This document shows positions 11,673 through 21,111 of a stretch of DNA of 64,000 bases, one piece after another. The position numbers and the translations under genes were made by a program. The notes below the pieces were generated by a model. That model did no database searches and was not told the DNA's origin. It saw only the letters and a list, made by a program, of their open reading frames with translations. This DNA comes from Symsagittifera roscoffensis (Eukaryota > Xenacoelomorpha > Acoela > Convolutidae). How positions within the stretch are numbered: the first letter of the stretch is position 1; every line of letters starts with the position of its first letter. The DNA lies in contig NC_087070.1 in assembly GCF_963678635.1 (NCBI RefSeq), positions 19,809,318 through 19,873,317 on the forward strand, written 5' to 3'.

Positions 11673-12511
11673 TGTAACATTCGACCAGAATGGACAAAAA
11701 TTCAGATGCAGCAATTTCGAGTTTTTAGCAGCGAACCTTCCTAATTGGCGGTTTTGAAGGAATAAGAGCGTTATTCGGACGATTGGACAAATCGTGAAGG
11801 CTGAAGGATTCGGAAATTCCTAAATTTTAAAAATTCGAATTGATGACGTAATAGTTCTAAGAAACGTCAAAAACAGCCATTTTGGAGAAAAACCAAAATA
11901 TAGACACAACGACAACAACAGTAGTTGCGACGATAACAACGAAAAAAAACTTAGAATCCGAATTAGAGAAGAGCAGAAATAGCAGAGACCGTTCCGAGTT
12001 GCAACTATTGTGTCGCTGCGAACAACGGTGAAGGGTAGAAGACAGCCTTCCGGAAGGAAAACAGAGGTTTTTATTTCCCCGGATTAGAGAATCCGGAGGG
12101 GTCTTGGGACTGAAACTCATAGCATTTTACATAAACTTTTAGCTTCCCTATTATGTCCTGAGTTGAACTTAATTAACATCTGAATTCATTTTGCTAGGAT
12201 GAGAAGCTAGGTGTTGGGGGAAAGGGTTGATCCATCTTCGATGGAGATGATGATTTTTATCTACTGAGCAAAAACAATAATAATTCAATAAATAGTAGTA
12301 GCCCTGTTTTTAGGAGTGACCTCGTGGTCTGGGGATACTGAGACCCAGCCATGAGCTCACTATTTTGCATGTAATTAAGTTAATTTGAGCGTTCTGGTCG
12401 AAGCCGGAGAACAGTAACGTTTTGGTCGACCCGATGTTGGAAAGACCACCAAAAGAACTGGCTTTGGTAGAGACGGTTAAAAGCATGTAAAACTCTGTTT
12501 AGACGTTGGCC
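11673..12511 (+). repeat. element A 5' LTR (duplicated copy)
   Basis: Second copy of the 5' LTR, 2624 bp from the first and almost identical to it. Because of the duplication, the element appears to have two successive 5' LTRs. The downstream one adjoins the coding region. Confidence 0.75.
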
Positions 12512-14332
12512 ATTCGTCTTAGGACCTAATTTTATTTTCAATTCAATAGTTAAAATGTTTAATAAAATAAAACTATTATTTTAATTTTAATAGGCCTAAA
12601 CAGCCGGGACGGAAGGGTAGTTCGGAACGCGGAAGCCTTGCGGATTACCGTGAATAGCTTTTTAACCTAGTTAAGACCGAAAATTCACGAACCAGGAAGG
12701 GTTGGGGAACGGCCATCCCCTCGTTCCCTGAGAGGTTTGTGACCAAAAACACTTAAAGATATATATAAAATCAAACAAAATGTAGTAAAGTACCCAAGAA
12801 AAACAAAAAACATTTAAAAAACCAAAAAACCAAAAACAGTAAAAAAAAAAAGTAAAAAATCAGGGGAAATCATCCCCCAGACAAGATGTGATCCGACCCT
12901 CCCGTTTGTTGTTGATAGATATATTGTTGTTACAGGCATTTATATCAGTCAGGATTGTTACGATCATTTTGTAGCCCGTTTATGAGGCTTGTACTGTAGG
13001 GTTGTTTGAGTATTTAAGCACGTTAATGCTAACTTGCGCTCAATCCGGAAGGGTCTGCTGATTTGCGCTCAATCCGGAGGGGTCTTGAGAGAAGACTGAT
13101 CCGGCAAGCAGTACAAGGAGCGACAAGAAGGGGCTCAACGACAACAACAATCGACTGTTGGGTATCGTTAACAAGTTTTGTATCCCTTTTGGTACAAAAA
13201 TTAAGATAGTAATCTGTGGGGGGCTCGAAAGTGCTGCACTGTAGTGACCCTTCACCGAACTGCGAATATCTGAGTTAAGCACTCTAATTCGGATATTGGA
13301 CAAACCCGGAGGTGTATAGTATTACTAATATTATTAATTATGTAGCCCATATTAATACTTCTATATCGTTTTTCAGTAAAAGAACAAAGAAAAAGACCGG
13401 TTTTTAGGGTCAAAGTAGCGATATTTTGATCCCCCCACAAATCGGGATTTTTGACATATCAATATTTTTTGAAACGGAAAAAAGCGCTAAATTAGTGCGT
13501 TACATCGTAATTGCACTACTATAGTAGGTAGAACCAGTTAAGTTTAGTTCGGAAGTGGTTGGAACTATTTTGGTACCAAAAACCGAATTTTCGTGATTTT
13601 TGAGAAAACGGAACACTATAAATTCAGAAAATTTTTTGAAAGTTTTGAGTTAGGACAGTGAAAATAGTTGTTCGGACAACTTTCGCTAGTGAATCTACAG
13701 ATTATAAAACCCGCTTCTCGAAAGCCTTCCGGGTTACAGAGAGATCGAACTTAACGTGTTTGATTCAGTGGATTCATCAATCCGGACGGGTCCAGGTAGC
13801 ATAGTTTTTCGCAAATTTTTTCATTTAAAACGTTTTAGATCGAGTCTTTTGCATTGAACTAGAAGAGTATAGGCCTTCTGAGCTCGGATCAATAATTTTT
13901 AGGTCGAAAAAAAAATTGCGGAAAAAGTTAGGCGGAACTTATAAGAGAGAAATTTCTTGACTTTGGAAAAAAGACATTTTGGTTAATAACTTTGGAACTA
14001 CTTGACAGATCCAGTTGATCTTGGTACCAATAGATCAGAAATTAGCTTAACTTACTGATAGGAACAAAAAGGAACAAAAATTTTTTGGAAAAAAAGGCGT
14101 GAAAATTTTTTGAGATTGTTTTTAGCAAATTCACCTTCACGTTTTATAATTTTTTTTGGAAAGCCCTTAAACCCCTACCAAAGGGTAGAAACGGTTGGAT
14201 AAGGCAATTTTACGCTGTTCTAGAAGAATAGGGAAGGATTAAGGCACCAGAAAACCTTGATAGAGCCGGAATTAGGCTAGCGATAAGACCCTTCACCGTT
14301 AGCGTGAATTGTCAAATAAGAGGCTTAACTTC
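12512..14332 (+). other. element A leader, non-coding
   Basis: Untranslated leader of A with no recognisable gene. Parts of it match the B leader in reverse complement, for example the block with TTTAAGCACGTTAATG near 13013-13028 against 61166-61181. Scattered single copies of the GGAGGGGTC-type motif occur (near 13074 and 13782). The first copy of this leader is 9888-11615. Confidence 0.6.
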
Positions 14333-14692
14333 AATCCGGAAGGGTCTAGGGAAGGACCCCATACCCTTTCTAGTTGATACAAAAAGCATAATAGCATCGG
14401 AGAACGTATCCGGAGGGGTATAGATTGAAAATTAAGGAAGTCTCAGAAAAGCTAATTTTACAAAACCAGAGGGCTCCCAATCCGGAGGGGTCAAAACTTT
14501 TTCAAATTCGGAGGAGTCCCAATCCGGAGGGGTCTTGTTTTCACAAAACCGGAGGGGTCCTATTCCGGAGGGGTCTTACATTTACTAATTCAGGGAAGTC
14601 CCAATCCGGAGGGGTCTCAGTTTTGCCAATCCGGAAGGGTCCTATTTTTGCCAATCCGGAGGGGTACTGTTTTTTGTCAACCCGGAGGGGTA
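14333..14692 (+). promoter_or_regulatory. array of about 12 TCCGGAGGGGTC motifs in the A leader
   Basis: About a dozen copies of a 12-14-bp motif, consensus AATCCGGAGGGGTC, occur within 360 bp, all in the same orientation and irregularly spaced. Further single copies lie in the LTR (9467) and earlier leader. The spacing is not codon-periodic, although a 102-codon frame at 14425-14733 happens to run through and encodes repeated NPEG. Clustered binding sites in the 5' leader of a Gypsy-type element recall the Su(Hw) insulator of Drosophila gypsy. A role as a protein-binding insulator, enhancer or RNA packaging signal is inference. Confidence 0.6.
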
Positions 14693-15599
14693 TTATTTCA
14701 TTAGAGGACTTAAGTAAACAGAAGAAAAGATAATAGTGAGGGGTGTTAAGTTATTAAGAGACAGGCTAGGAACCAGTGACTGCACTGGTAACTTGCCTTT
14801 TAAGAAAAGTCCAGACCAAAACAAAACAGGTCCAAACTCGGATATTCGCGACACTAAGTCTAAATTAAAAAAGAGTGTGTAAACTCATTGGTGTGGATTG
14901 AAATCTAAAACGTTTTTGAGAAAAGTGACTGCCCTGAGGATTTTCGTAGGTCTAGCTCGGGCCGTCCGAAGGCAAACAGATAACACAGTACTCGGTGGGT
15001 GCAATAGACGCCCACTTGAGAGAATTACTGCCTTCAAAGTTTTGTCTGTTTGGTGCAGCACCAAGCAGGGAAAGCTCTTTCTTTATAAAACAAGTTCGAC
15101 TATTTTACTGCGACTGACTAAAAGCACAATACACATACGTTTTTCATAAAATTAATCTTATTTTGTTATATCTGGTTTTAAATCAACAATTTCGGCTTAA
15201 TTGGGTAGTGAATACACTATCTTTTAAAATGACTGATATCATCATACTGTGCTAGTTCTCAAACTTTACGACGATAATCGATTGTTGAGAATAAATTGTG
15301 AATACTCTGTGCTGTGATAACATACAAGGATTCGTGGTCACTATTTAATAGAAATTTTTGAAATTTATTGTGTTGTGTTATAATTGTCGATCGTCAAACT
15401 AGAAGGTCACTAGCAATCGAATTGAGTGTATAGGCAGCAAGATAAATTGAGTATGAGTCTAGACAAGTCAAGGATACCTAAACCAGGTAATAGATCAAGG
15501 AAATTCATACCTAAAAAACAATGAAAAGCAATGACCGACCGTTTTGTGGAACGGATCACACGAACCCAGACCGGCAAAGGGGAGACGGTTTCAGGCAAA
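14693..15599 (+). other. element A leader, pre-gag
   Basis: Non-coding leader between the motif array and the first gag Met. It contains the conserved GGTGGGTG box at 14994-15001, listed separately. The 83-codon ORF at 14898 has no counterpart that I could find in B. Confidence 0.5.
14994..15001 (+). promoter_or_regulatory. candidate splice donor in the A leader
   Basis: GGTGGGTG lies in a block that is conserved with the B leader (TCGGTGNGTG, then TAG, then CCCACTTGAGA a few bases later). The B version, GGTGAGTG, is a textbook 5' splice site. Conservation in a leader that is otherwise poorly conserved, plus a conserved acceptor at 24576-24589, suggests a spliced mRNA for the post-pol genes. 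Confidence 0.45.
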
Positions 15600-15812
15600 A
15601 TGGTTAAAACCAGGAGTCAGAAGTCCTCAGAAGAGCAAAAAGCTATGTTAGAAGTTGAGGTCCATCCGGACCAGGCCATGCATGAGATTCAAGAAATGCA
15701 TGGGCCGGACGGGAGAGGGAACACAAGGCTAGTGAGTAAATCTACTCCGGTAGAACAAGGCCGGGACACTGGACCGAGAAGAGATGTCGGAACTGTCCGA
15801 CATCTCTACTGA
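15600..15812 (+). CDS. gag N-terminal fragment
   Basis: A short frame begins MVKTRSQ at 15600 and is Glu/Arg-rich. It is followed by two in-frame stops (TGA at 15810, then TAG) before the same frame reopens at 15876. The true gag N-terminus probably runs through here with frame shifts, since the neighbouring frame also continues with acidic sequence. No domain is recognisable in it. Confidence 0.45.
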   Translation: MVKTRSQKSSEEQKAMLEVEVHPDQAMHEIQEMHGPDGRGNTRLVSKSTPVEQGRDTGPRRDVGTVRHLY

Positions 15813-15875
15813 AATAGTGGCAACTAGAAGATCTCCAACAGACAACACCATGATGGCACGAATGAAGAAGAAAGA

Positions 15876-17123
15876 ATGAAGAACACTTTCGGAAACATCT
15901 TTCCATTCACCATGGGAGCGGGCAGAGGAAATGAAGGTGAATCCCAGGAGGAAGAAGAGGACGAAGACGAGCAAGTGGACTTTGGATCTCAAGTCAGCCT
16001 CAATAGTTCGACCCAGGAGAATGAGGCATACGTGGAAAGAGAGACTGGAACCATGGACAAATTTGGTGTGGTGAGAACGATAAGCAAAGACGCAAACACA
16101 CCAGGCCAGTCGAGAGGCTTTGCGAGTATAACAAATTCAGAAACGCGAACTGGGGAGAGTAGAAACAAGGGGCTAGGCAACGCATTGACGGATCCTGAAG
16201 TGGATAATGAAAAGACGTCGAGGCAGAGAATTAAAGCCCGAATCTCGACCAACACGAAGCTACCCGGGATTGACAGGGTGACACCGCCACTAGTGACGCC
16301 ACTAGTGGATAACGGGGCAGCATTAGAAGAAGCCTTGAACAACATAGTGGGCAGTATAGGAGAACGTAATGAACAGATGTCCACAAGAATGAGTGAACTG
16401 GAAAGGGCAGTCCACATTGAAAGAGAATGTCTGCGGGAAGAAATAAACCGCAATAGACAAGAAGTTGGTAGGACCGAAAAACACTTGAAGGAAAGAATGG
16501 ACGAGCACATAGCGAAGAACTTGTCGCGAATGACAAGAGAAGCGGAACAGAGAGAGTTACGCTTAAGAGACGACATGGAGAAGTTAAGAATTCAGCAAGA
16601 GCAGTCTCTTGGGACTCTTGACACAAAGATAGATGCGATGATGGAGAGGCGAACTCAGGCTATCATGGATAGGTTGGACGGGCTACTAGGCAGCAAAAAG
16701 GGACCAAAAGAAGGGGAACCGAACTCGGGAGGTCCCAACAGGGAGCCGAAGGTGAACTTCAATGACGATCAAAGGAGGAGGACATATGGATCCACTAGAG
16801 GTAGGGGCAGTTCATCAGGCTATGCCACAAGGGACAATAGAACATGGGGCCCAAACAGTAGAGCAAGTTCAACTGGGAACAGACAGACCTCTAATGAACG
16901 ACCGACGCAAGGCACACATGCGACTGGGAGAGATGATTCCGGTAACAGGAGACATGCGAGCACAGGGAGGAGTCATGTGGGCCAAGGGGGAAACAGGCAT
17001 AGCGATTCGGATTGCATGGATGCACCGAATACAAAGCCCTTAACAAGGTGCGATGATACTCAGGCGGGGCACTCGAGAGATCGAGAGATGCTACGGCAAT
17101 GGCTACAGCCTTCGAACCTCTGA
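15876..17123 (+). CDS. Gag, N-terminal acidic/coiled-coil part
   Basis: A 415-codon frame. Residues 15-45 are strongly acidic. Residues 150-280 form a long charged heptad-rich coiled coil (repeated RMSELER, REEINR and REAEQREL-type segments). Residues 285-400 are Gly/Ser/Arg/Asn-rich and low in complexity. This resembles the structural, RNA-binding N-terminal half of an LTR-element Gag, which builds the cytoplasmic virus-like particle. B has the equivalent coiled coil at 53527-53799. The last 20-25 codons are out of frame with the capsid: the EPLNRSLE block found in B lies in a different frame near 17115. Gag is therefore broken here by at least one frameshift. Confidence 0.7.
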   Translation: MKNTFGNIFPFTMGAGRGNEGESQEEEEDEDEQVDFGSQVSLNSSTQENEAYVERETGTMDKFGVVRTISKDANTPGQSRGFASITNSETRTGESRNKGLGNALTDPEVDNEKTSRQRIKARISTNTKLPGIDRVTPPLVTPLVDNGAALEEALNNIVGSIGERNEQMSTRMSELERAVHIERECLREEINRNRQEVGRTEKHLKERMDEHIAKNLSRMTREAEQRELRLRDDMEKLRIQQEQSLGTLDTKIDAMMERRTQAIMDRLDGLLGSKKGPKEGEPNSGGPNREPKVNFNDDQRRRTYGSTRGRGSSSGYATRDNRTWGPNSRASSTGNRQTSNERPTQGTHATGRDDSGNRRHASTGRSHVGQGGNRHSDSDCMDAPNTKPLTRCDDTQAGHSRDREMLRQWLQPSNL

Positions 17124-18123
17124 ACAGGTCTTTGGAGACATTCCTGACGAGGTTATCCAGACCAATGAACGCAGTGAAAAGTCCAGAAGAGTCTTTAAGA
17201 AACCAAGATGCTACAAAGACAAGTCTGATGGCTGTATTGATACCTGGATAGAGGTAATGAAACTGCATTTCGGGGAAGAAGATTTATCGGAAAGAAAAGA
17301 ATGCAGTGCGCTTACCAGTAACTTGGAGGGGACAGCCCTGAACTGTGTCATGGCAAAGAAGCAATATCAGCGAGATACAGCTGAGAAAATCTTCGAAATC
17401 TTGTTAAATCGTTTCGGATCAGGGGTGCAGGGGCACCAGGCAATGATGCGCTTCGAGAAACGAAGGCAACGAGAAGATGAGACGATAGACAAGTTTCTAG
17501 ACGATTTGGAGATGCTTAGAAGACGCAGCCAACCGGATGAGTCAAACAGAAGGATGAACCTGGCAGTAGCCTCGAAATTCATCGATGGTGTGAAGAATGA
17601 TGAACTTCGAACAATGCTAGCAACGCATTACACTCCACTATCAACCAATGCACCAACACCAGAGGAGTTGAGGCTCAAGTCAAAAGAATATCTTTTGTTG
17701 AAACCTCCTTCGAGATCTGGATATTATAAGAACAATTATGGCAATTTTAACAACGGACCAGCAAACCAAGGGAACAACTGGTACAAACCGAGGGATGACA
17801 TGGACAAGAGACGCTCTTGTGCCAATTGCAGTTCAATGGACCATCATGTGTCAGCATGCCCAACTTACAAACAAGGCATGAAAGCAATAGGCTTTAGCCT
17901 CGAGGACGAAGATTTGTCAGAAGTTGACCATGAGGATTTCATGAGAGGAGTAATTGCGAAATTTGGCCCGAGGTGTTTCTTCTGCAGCTTGGAAGGTCAT
18001 TTTGAATCAGATTGTCCGCAATTCTGGGCGCAGAAAAGACAAACCGCAAGAGCTGGCGACGCAGAAAATGCAAGCGGTAACAGAAGAGATATGCGAACCG
18101 GGACCAGTGACTGCGGCCGATGA
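17053..18123 (+). CDS. Gag capsid and nucleocapsid with two zinc knuckles
   Basis: From about residue 55 this frame is a typical Ty3/Gypsy capsid: CIDTWIEVMKLHF, then SALTSNLEGTA, RFGSGVQGHQAM and IDKFLDDLEMLRRR. It ends in a Gly/Asn-rich linker and two CX2CX4HX4C knuckles (CANC...H...C near residue 257, CFFC...H...C near residue 309). The knuckles bind genomic RNA during particle assembly. The first 50 residues appear out of frame. The pol frame overlaps the 3' end by 170 nt in the +1 frame, consistent with a ribosomal +1 frameshift or with decay. B has the same order at 52395-53385. Confidence 0.8.
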   Translation: MILRRGTREIERCYGNGYSLRTSEQVFGDIPDEVIQTNERSEKSRRVFKKPRCYKDKSDGCIDTWIEVMKLHFGEEDLSERKECSALTSNLEGTALNCVMAKKQYQRDTAEKIFEILLNRFGSGVQGHQAMMRFEKRRQREDETIDKFLDDLEMLRRRSQPDESNRRMNLAVASKFIDGVKNDELRTMLATHYTPLSTNAPTPEELRLKSKEYLLLKPPSRSGYYKNNYGNFNNGPANQGNNWYKPRDDMDKRRSCANCSSMDHHVSACPTYKQGMKAIGFSLEDEDLSEVDHEDFMRGVIAKFGPRCFFCSLEGHFESDCPQFWAQKRQTARAGDAENASGNRRDMRTGTSDCGR

Positions 18124-19061
18124 CTTCAAGATTGATTATAGGGCAGCTGCAAGGGATGCTCTAAATAGAGTACAGCAGGCACTGGTGACAAAAGAGATCG
18201 AACAGAAAGTGAAACTCGAACTGGAAATTGAGAAACTACAGGAGCAACTGAATACCTTCGAAGCAACGGAGGTCGAGGAGACTAAGGCACCAAGCAGTTT
18301 GAGCATAAAACTTAATTTTATCTCCGGTCAGAGGTTCGGCATGGTGCCGCAAGGAAGCAAAATACAGTCAATAATCTCGGTAGCAGGACACCAGGTAATC
18401 AGAAATCTGAGTGATCCATCGGAGTTCACTTTGATTCATTTGGACACATATGCAGATTATCTGAGGCAGGTGGAACCACGCACTGAGTCAAGAGCTGTGC
18501 GAGCACTACTGACAACGGGTTGCCCTCGAATAAAGAAGCTTCATGGACGCTGCGTGGAAGTCTATGGGCCGTATCAAGTGATGCTGAACGTGGATCGAAT
18601 CAGTATCTACACTAGGACTTATGTGACAACAGACAGTGACCAAATAGGGCAGATCTATTTGGGTGAGGAGGAACTCGAAGTCTGCAGGATAGGCCATGAC
18701 GCCATGATGGACCAAGATGCAGTACACATTGGGTACGAAGCAGATGTGACCGCACATCTGATCGACACCAACGGAAAAAAAATTGGAGTCACAGGGCTTC
18801 TGGACACGGGAGCGGTAGTTGAGTGTGACGCCAATAAAAACTTGGGAAAGAATGGACTTCACGAGAGAAGATCTAATTCCAACGAATCTCCGACTGGCCG
18901 CCGCCAATCGAGGAGCGGTTTACGTAGCCGGAAGAACACCAATAACGGTTCTCTACATGGGAGGACGGGATCTTTGGATGAGCTTCCTGGTGGTAGAGAA
19001 ATTGGACGACGCCGACCAATTCATCTTAGGCAGAGATTTTGTCAGGATTTTTGAATTTTGA
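17954..19061 (+). CDS. Pol N-terminus with retroviral-type aspartic protease
   Basis: The frame overlaps the gag end. After about 60 spurious residues it carries a charged helical segment (ALVTKEIEQKVKLELEIE) and a region conserved with B (FISGQRFGM, ISVAGHQV, LTTGCPRI, VYGPY). The protease active-site strand GLLDTGAVV has its Asp codon at 18803-18805. Immediately after it a frameshift moves the reading into the frame of 18819-19061, which continues with TPIKTWERM and ends LGRDFV, the second protease flap and core. One protease is therefore split over two frames. It would release Gag and Pol products in the particle. B has the same protein at 51109-52237. Confidence 0.75.
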
Positions 19062-19467
19062 CGTGATGATTGACTTGAACAACGGTCTAATACGGATTGG
19101 AAACCCGGACCGGAAGTAAGTTAAGAATCCAATTAATAGGATAATAACAGACAAAAACCAGGTACCAATATTTTTAGACAGAAAAGTAAAACTACAGCCA
19201 GGGCAGGCTGTGGTAGCATTTTTTAGAATGAGAAATTTAAATTCGTTAAGTGATATTAACTAGGTTTGTTTGGTACCGAAATCAAATAGTCAAAGCTCAG
19301 TGATTTTAGGCCGGAACTTCTCGGTAACGCGAAACGGACAAAGAAGTACGGAAACCTTATGATGTGTTACGTGGATGATGTATTCATAGCAACACCGACC
19401 CTGGAAGACCACATGGATCGGCTCGATGAGGCTTGAAGTGCAAACCATCGAAATGTGAAGGGCAGGC
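19062..19467 (+). pseudogene. remnant RT: palm YVDD only, most of RT deleted
   Basis: Residual pol sequence after the protease contains LNNGLIRIGNPDRK-like remains. It then jumps straight to KKYGNLMMCYVDDV, with the YVDD catalytic motif at 19368-19379. Compared with B, the fingers and first palm motifs (about 50080-51000 there) are missing, a deletion of several hundred bases. A 28-bp stretch before 19468 is also duplicated (AGGCTTGAAGTGCAAACC at 19428 and 19465). A therefore cannot encode a working RT. Confidence 0.75.
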
Positions 19468-21078
19468 TTGAAGTGCAAACCATCGAAATGTGAAATCCTT
19501 AGGGATTCAATCAAGTACCTGGGAAGAATGGTGGACAGGCATGGTGTGAGGCCTGACCCAGAAGCAGTAGAAGCAGTGTTGACTTGGAAGGCTCCCAGAA
19601 CGGACACACAGCTCCTGAGCTTCCTAGGATTTGCCAGTTACTACCGGGAGTTCATAAAAGGATATGCGGACAAGGTGTATCCGATGCAGAAGCTGATGCG
19701 CAACAGAGGGAAAAAGTTCGAATGGAACGATGAAGCACAAGTTGCCTTCGAGAACATAAAGAGGGAACTGTGCGAAGCGCCAGTGCTAGGCATGCCTACA
19801 GAAAAGGGCATGTATGTTCTTGATACAGACGCATCGGTAGTAGCCATCTCAGGAATATTGCATCAAGAGCAAAAATGGAATGGAAGAACGGTTCTCCGTC
19901 CCTTTGCATACGGCAGCAAGGTCTTGAGTGACACTGAGATAAAATATGGTGCACCAAAAGCAGAAATGTTTGCAGTAGTCACATTTGTGGAAAAAAACCG
20001 CGCATACTTGGGGAGCGCTCCCTTTAAGTTACGCGTAGACAACAGAGCGTTATCCTGGTTGAAGACCTACTCGATGGATCAGAGTTATATTGGTAGATGG
20101 ATAGTAAGGTTGGATGGCTACCACGTGATAATCGAGCACAGGATGCGTGATAAACACCAGAATGCTTACAGCCTCAGCAAGAAAACTGAGTTCTATGAAA
20201 GATTGGAGCAGAAGAAAGCCAATCAGGCAGAAATAAAGGAAGGATTTTCGTTTCTGGACGAAGAAACTTATGAAGCGCTTCCCTTAACGAGATGGTTGGA
20301 CAAGTCTGGACATCCAATTCCAGGACACCCTGAGTTACCTGTAGAGAAAGCAGCCGAGATAAAGATCCTATCCAAGGAGGACCCGGTCCCCTTGGATCTG
20401 TTGCTGCGCTCAAACCTGGTCCAGCAAGAACTCTCTCGCGTGAACATAAACAGCCTCTCATTATTGGATAAAACGGTGCAGGTTACACCGCAAGTGATGC
20501 GGATGCTGGGTGGATTGTTAGAAAGAGAAGTGACCAGAGATGACCCCGAGTGGACAGCAGCAGTGGCATCACTAGCAGTCAGGGAGAAATTGAAGATCAT
20601 GCCGTCCAGACGACAACACGAAGAGAACGAGAGGGATTGTAGGACAATAGTTCAGCAAGGTTTTATACCACACGAGGTTTTAACCAGTACCTCTTACGGA
20701 CGGAAAGAACGGGGGAGCAATACGCGAAGGAAAACCGTTACCTTTGTGGACCAGGATAAAGAAGGTGAAAAAGTAGAACGAAACCTGGTGCAAGATTGTT
20801 TGTCCGGGGAGACGAACAATGAGAAGAGCCAGCGAGTACAAGGTCAACACCCGGGACAAGGAAGTTTGTCCGGGGAGTCTGAGATAGATGAAAAAGTTCC
20901 TGATGAAGAACAGGACCTGGGGAACAAAGTTTTGTCCGGGGAGTTCAGATGGATGCGAAGAAGGCACAGACATGATCTGGAAGAAGGTGCAGACTCCGTC
21001 GCAGACTCTTCAACAGATGACAACTCCCGAAACTCAGGAACTGACATCTACTCAGACAGGAACTCGAGCTCGGAATGA
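19468..21078 (+). CDS. Pol: RT thumb/connection, RNase H and LSGE spacer
   Basis: Residues 1-75 are the RT thumb (YLGRMVDRHGVRPDPEAV, LGFASYYREFI). Residues 90-235 are a Ty3-type RNase H with DTDASVVAISGIL, the AEMFAV glutamate and LRVDNRALSWL. RNase H removes RNA from the hybrid during reverse transcription. Residues 240-536 have no known fold: a conserved Leu-rich stretch (residues 300-370) is followed by an acidic/basic tail carrying three LSGE peptides, each encoded by TTGTCCGGGGAG. B has the same spacer at 48422-49180. The Met is internal because the upstream frame is broken. Confidence 0.8.
   Translation: MKCKPSKCEILRDSIKYLGRMVDRHGVRPDPEAVEAVLTWKAPRTDTQLLSFLGFASYYREFIKGYADKVYPMQKLMRNRGKKFEWNDEAQVAFENIKRELCEAPVLGMPTEKGMYVLDTDASVVAISGILHQEQKWNGRTVLRPFAYGSKVLSDTEIKYGAPKAEMFAVVTFVEKNRAYLGSAPFKLRVDNRALSWLKTYSMDQSYIGRWIVRLDGYHVIIEHRMRDKHQNAYSLSKKTEFYERLEQKKANQAEIKEGFSFLDEETYEALPLTRWLDKSGHPIPGHPELPVEKAAEIKILSKEDPVPLDLLLRSNLVQQELSRVNINSLSLLDKTVQVTPQVMRMLGGLLEREVTRDDPEWTAAVASLAVREKLKIMPSRRQHEENERDCRTIVQQGFIPHEVLTSTSYGRKERGSNTRRKTVTFVDQDKEGEKVERNLVQDCLSGETNNEKSQRVQGQHPGQGSLSGESEIDEKVPDEEQDLGNKVLSGEFRWMRRRHRHDLEEGADSVADSSTDDNSRNSGTDIYSDRNSSSE
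20805..20945 (+). repeat. triplicated TGTCCGGGGAG motif in the pol spacer
   Basis: Three copies of TGTCCGGGGAG occur near 20804, 20867 and 20931, spaced 63-64 bp. A fourth lies at 23654 and a fifth directly abuts the 3' LTR at 34056-34066. The copy at the LTR sits where the polypurine tract should be. B carries the same motif several times at the equivalent place (48540-48670) and near 46080. Confidence 0.7.
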
Positions 21079-21111
21079 GAACTGTCCGAACTAGCGATCC
21101 ACACACTACTA

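Larger units (their letters stand above)
9009..14238 (+). repeat. 2.62-kb tandem duplication of flank, A LTR and A leader
   Basis: 9009-11615 is repeated at 11633-14238 with only a handful of differences (one base in an A-run near 10205, single substitutions near 10224 and 11051). The unit includes 40 bp of the B LTR flank, the whole A LTR-like block and about 1.7 kb of leader, so it arose after A had landed in B. A 17-bp filler at 11616-11632 joins the units, and its first bases copy the adjacent GAATAGGGAAG. Either a recent genomic duplication or an assembly error would look like this. Confidence 0.9.

Noticed and set aside
14333-14692. CRISPR-like array
   Set aside because: Repeats of 12-14 bp with irregular spacers in an animal retrotransposon leader; no cas genes.
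14425-14733. 102-codon ORF with repeated NPEG, reminiscent of a 2A or repeat protein
   Set aside because: Motif spacing is not a multiple of three throughout and the motif also occurs outside the ORF, so the repeats are DNA-level.
15989-16576. 195-codon minus-strand ORF
   Set aside because: Shadow of the gag coiled coil; Leu/Ser-rich and absent from B.
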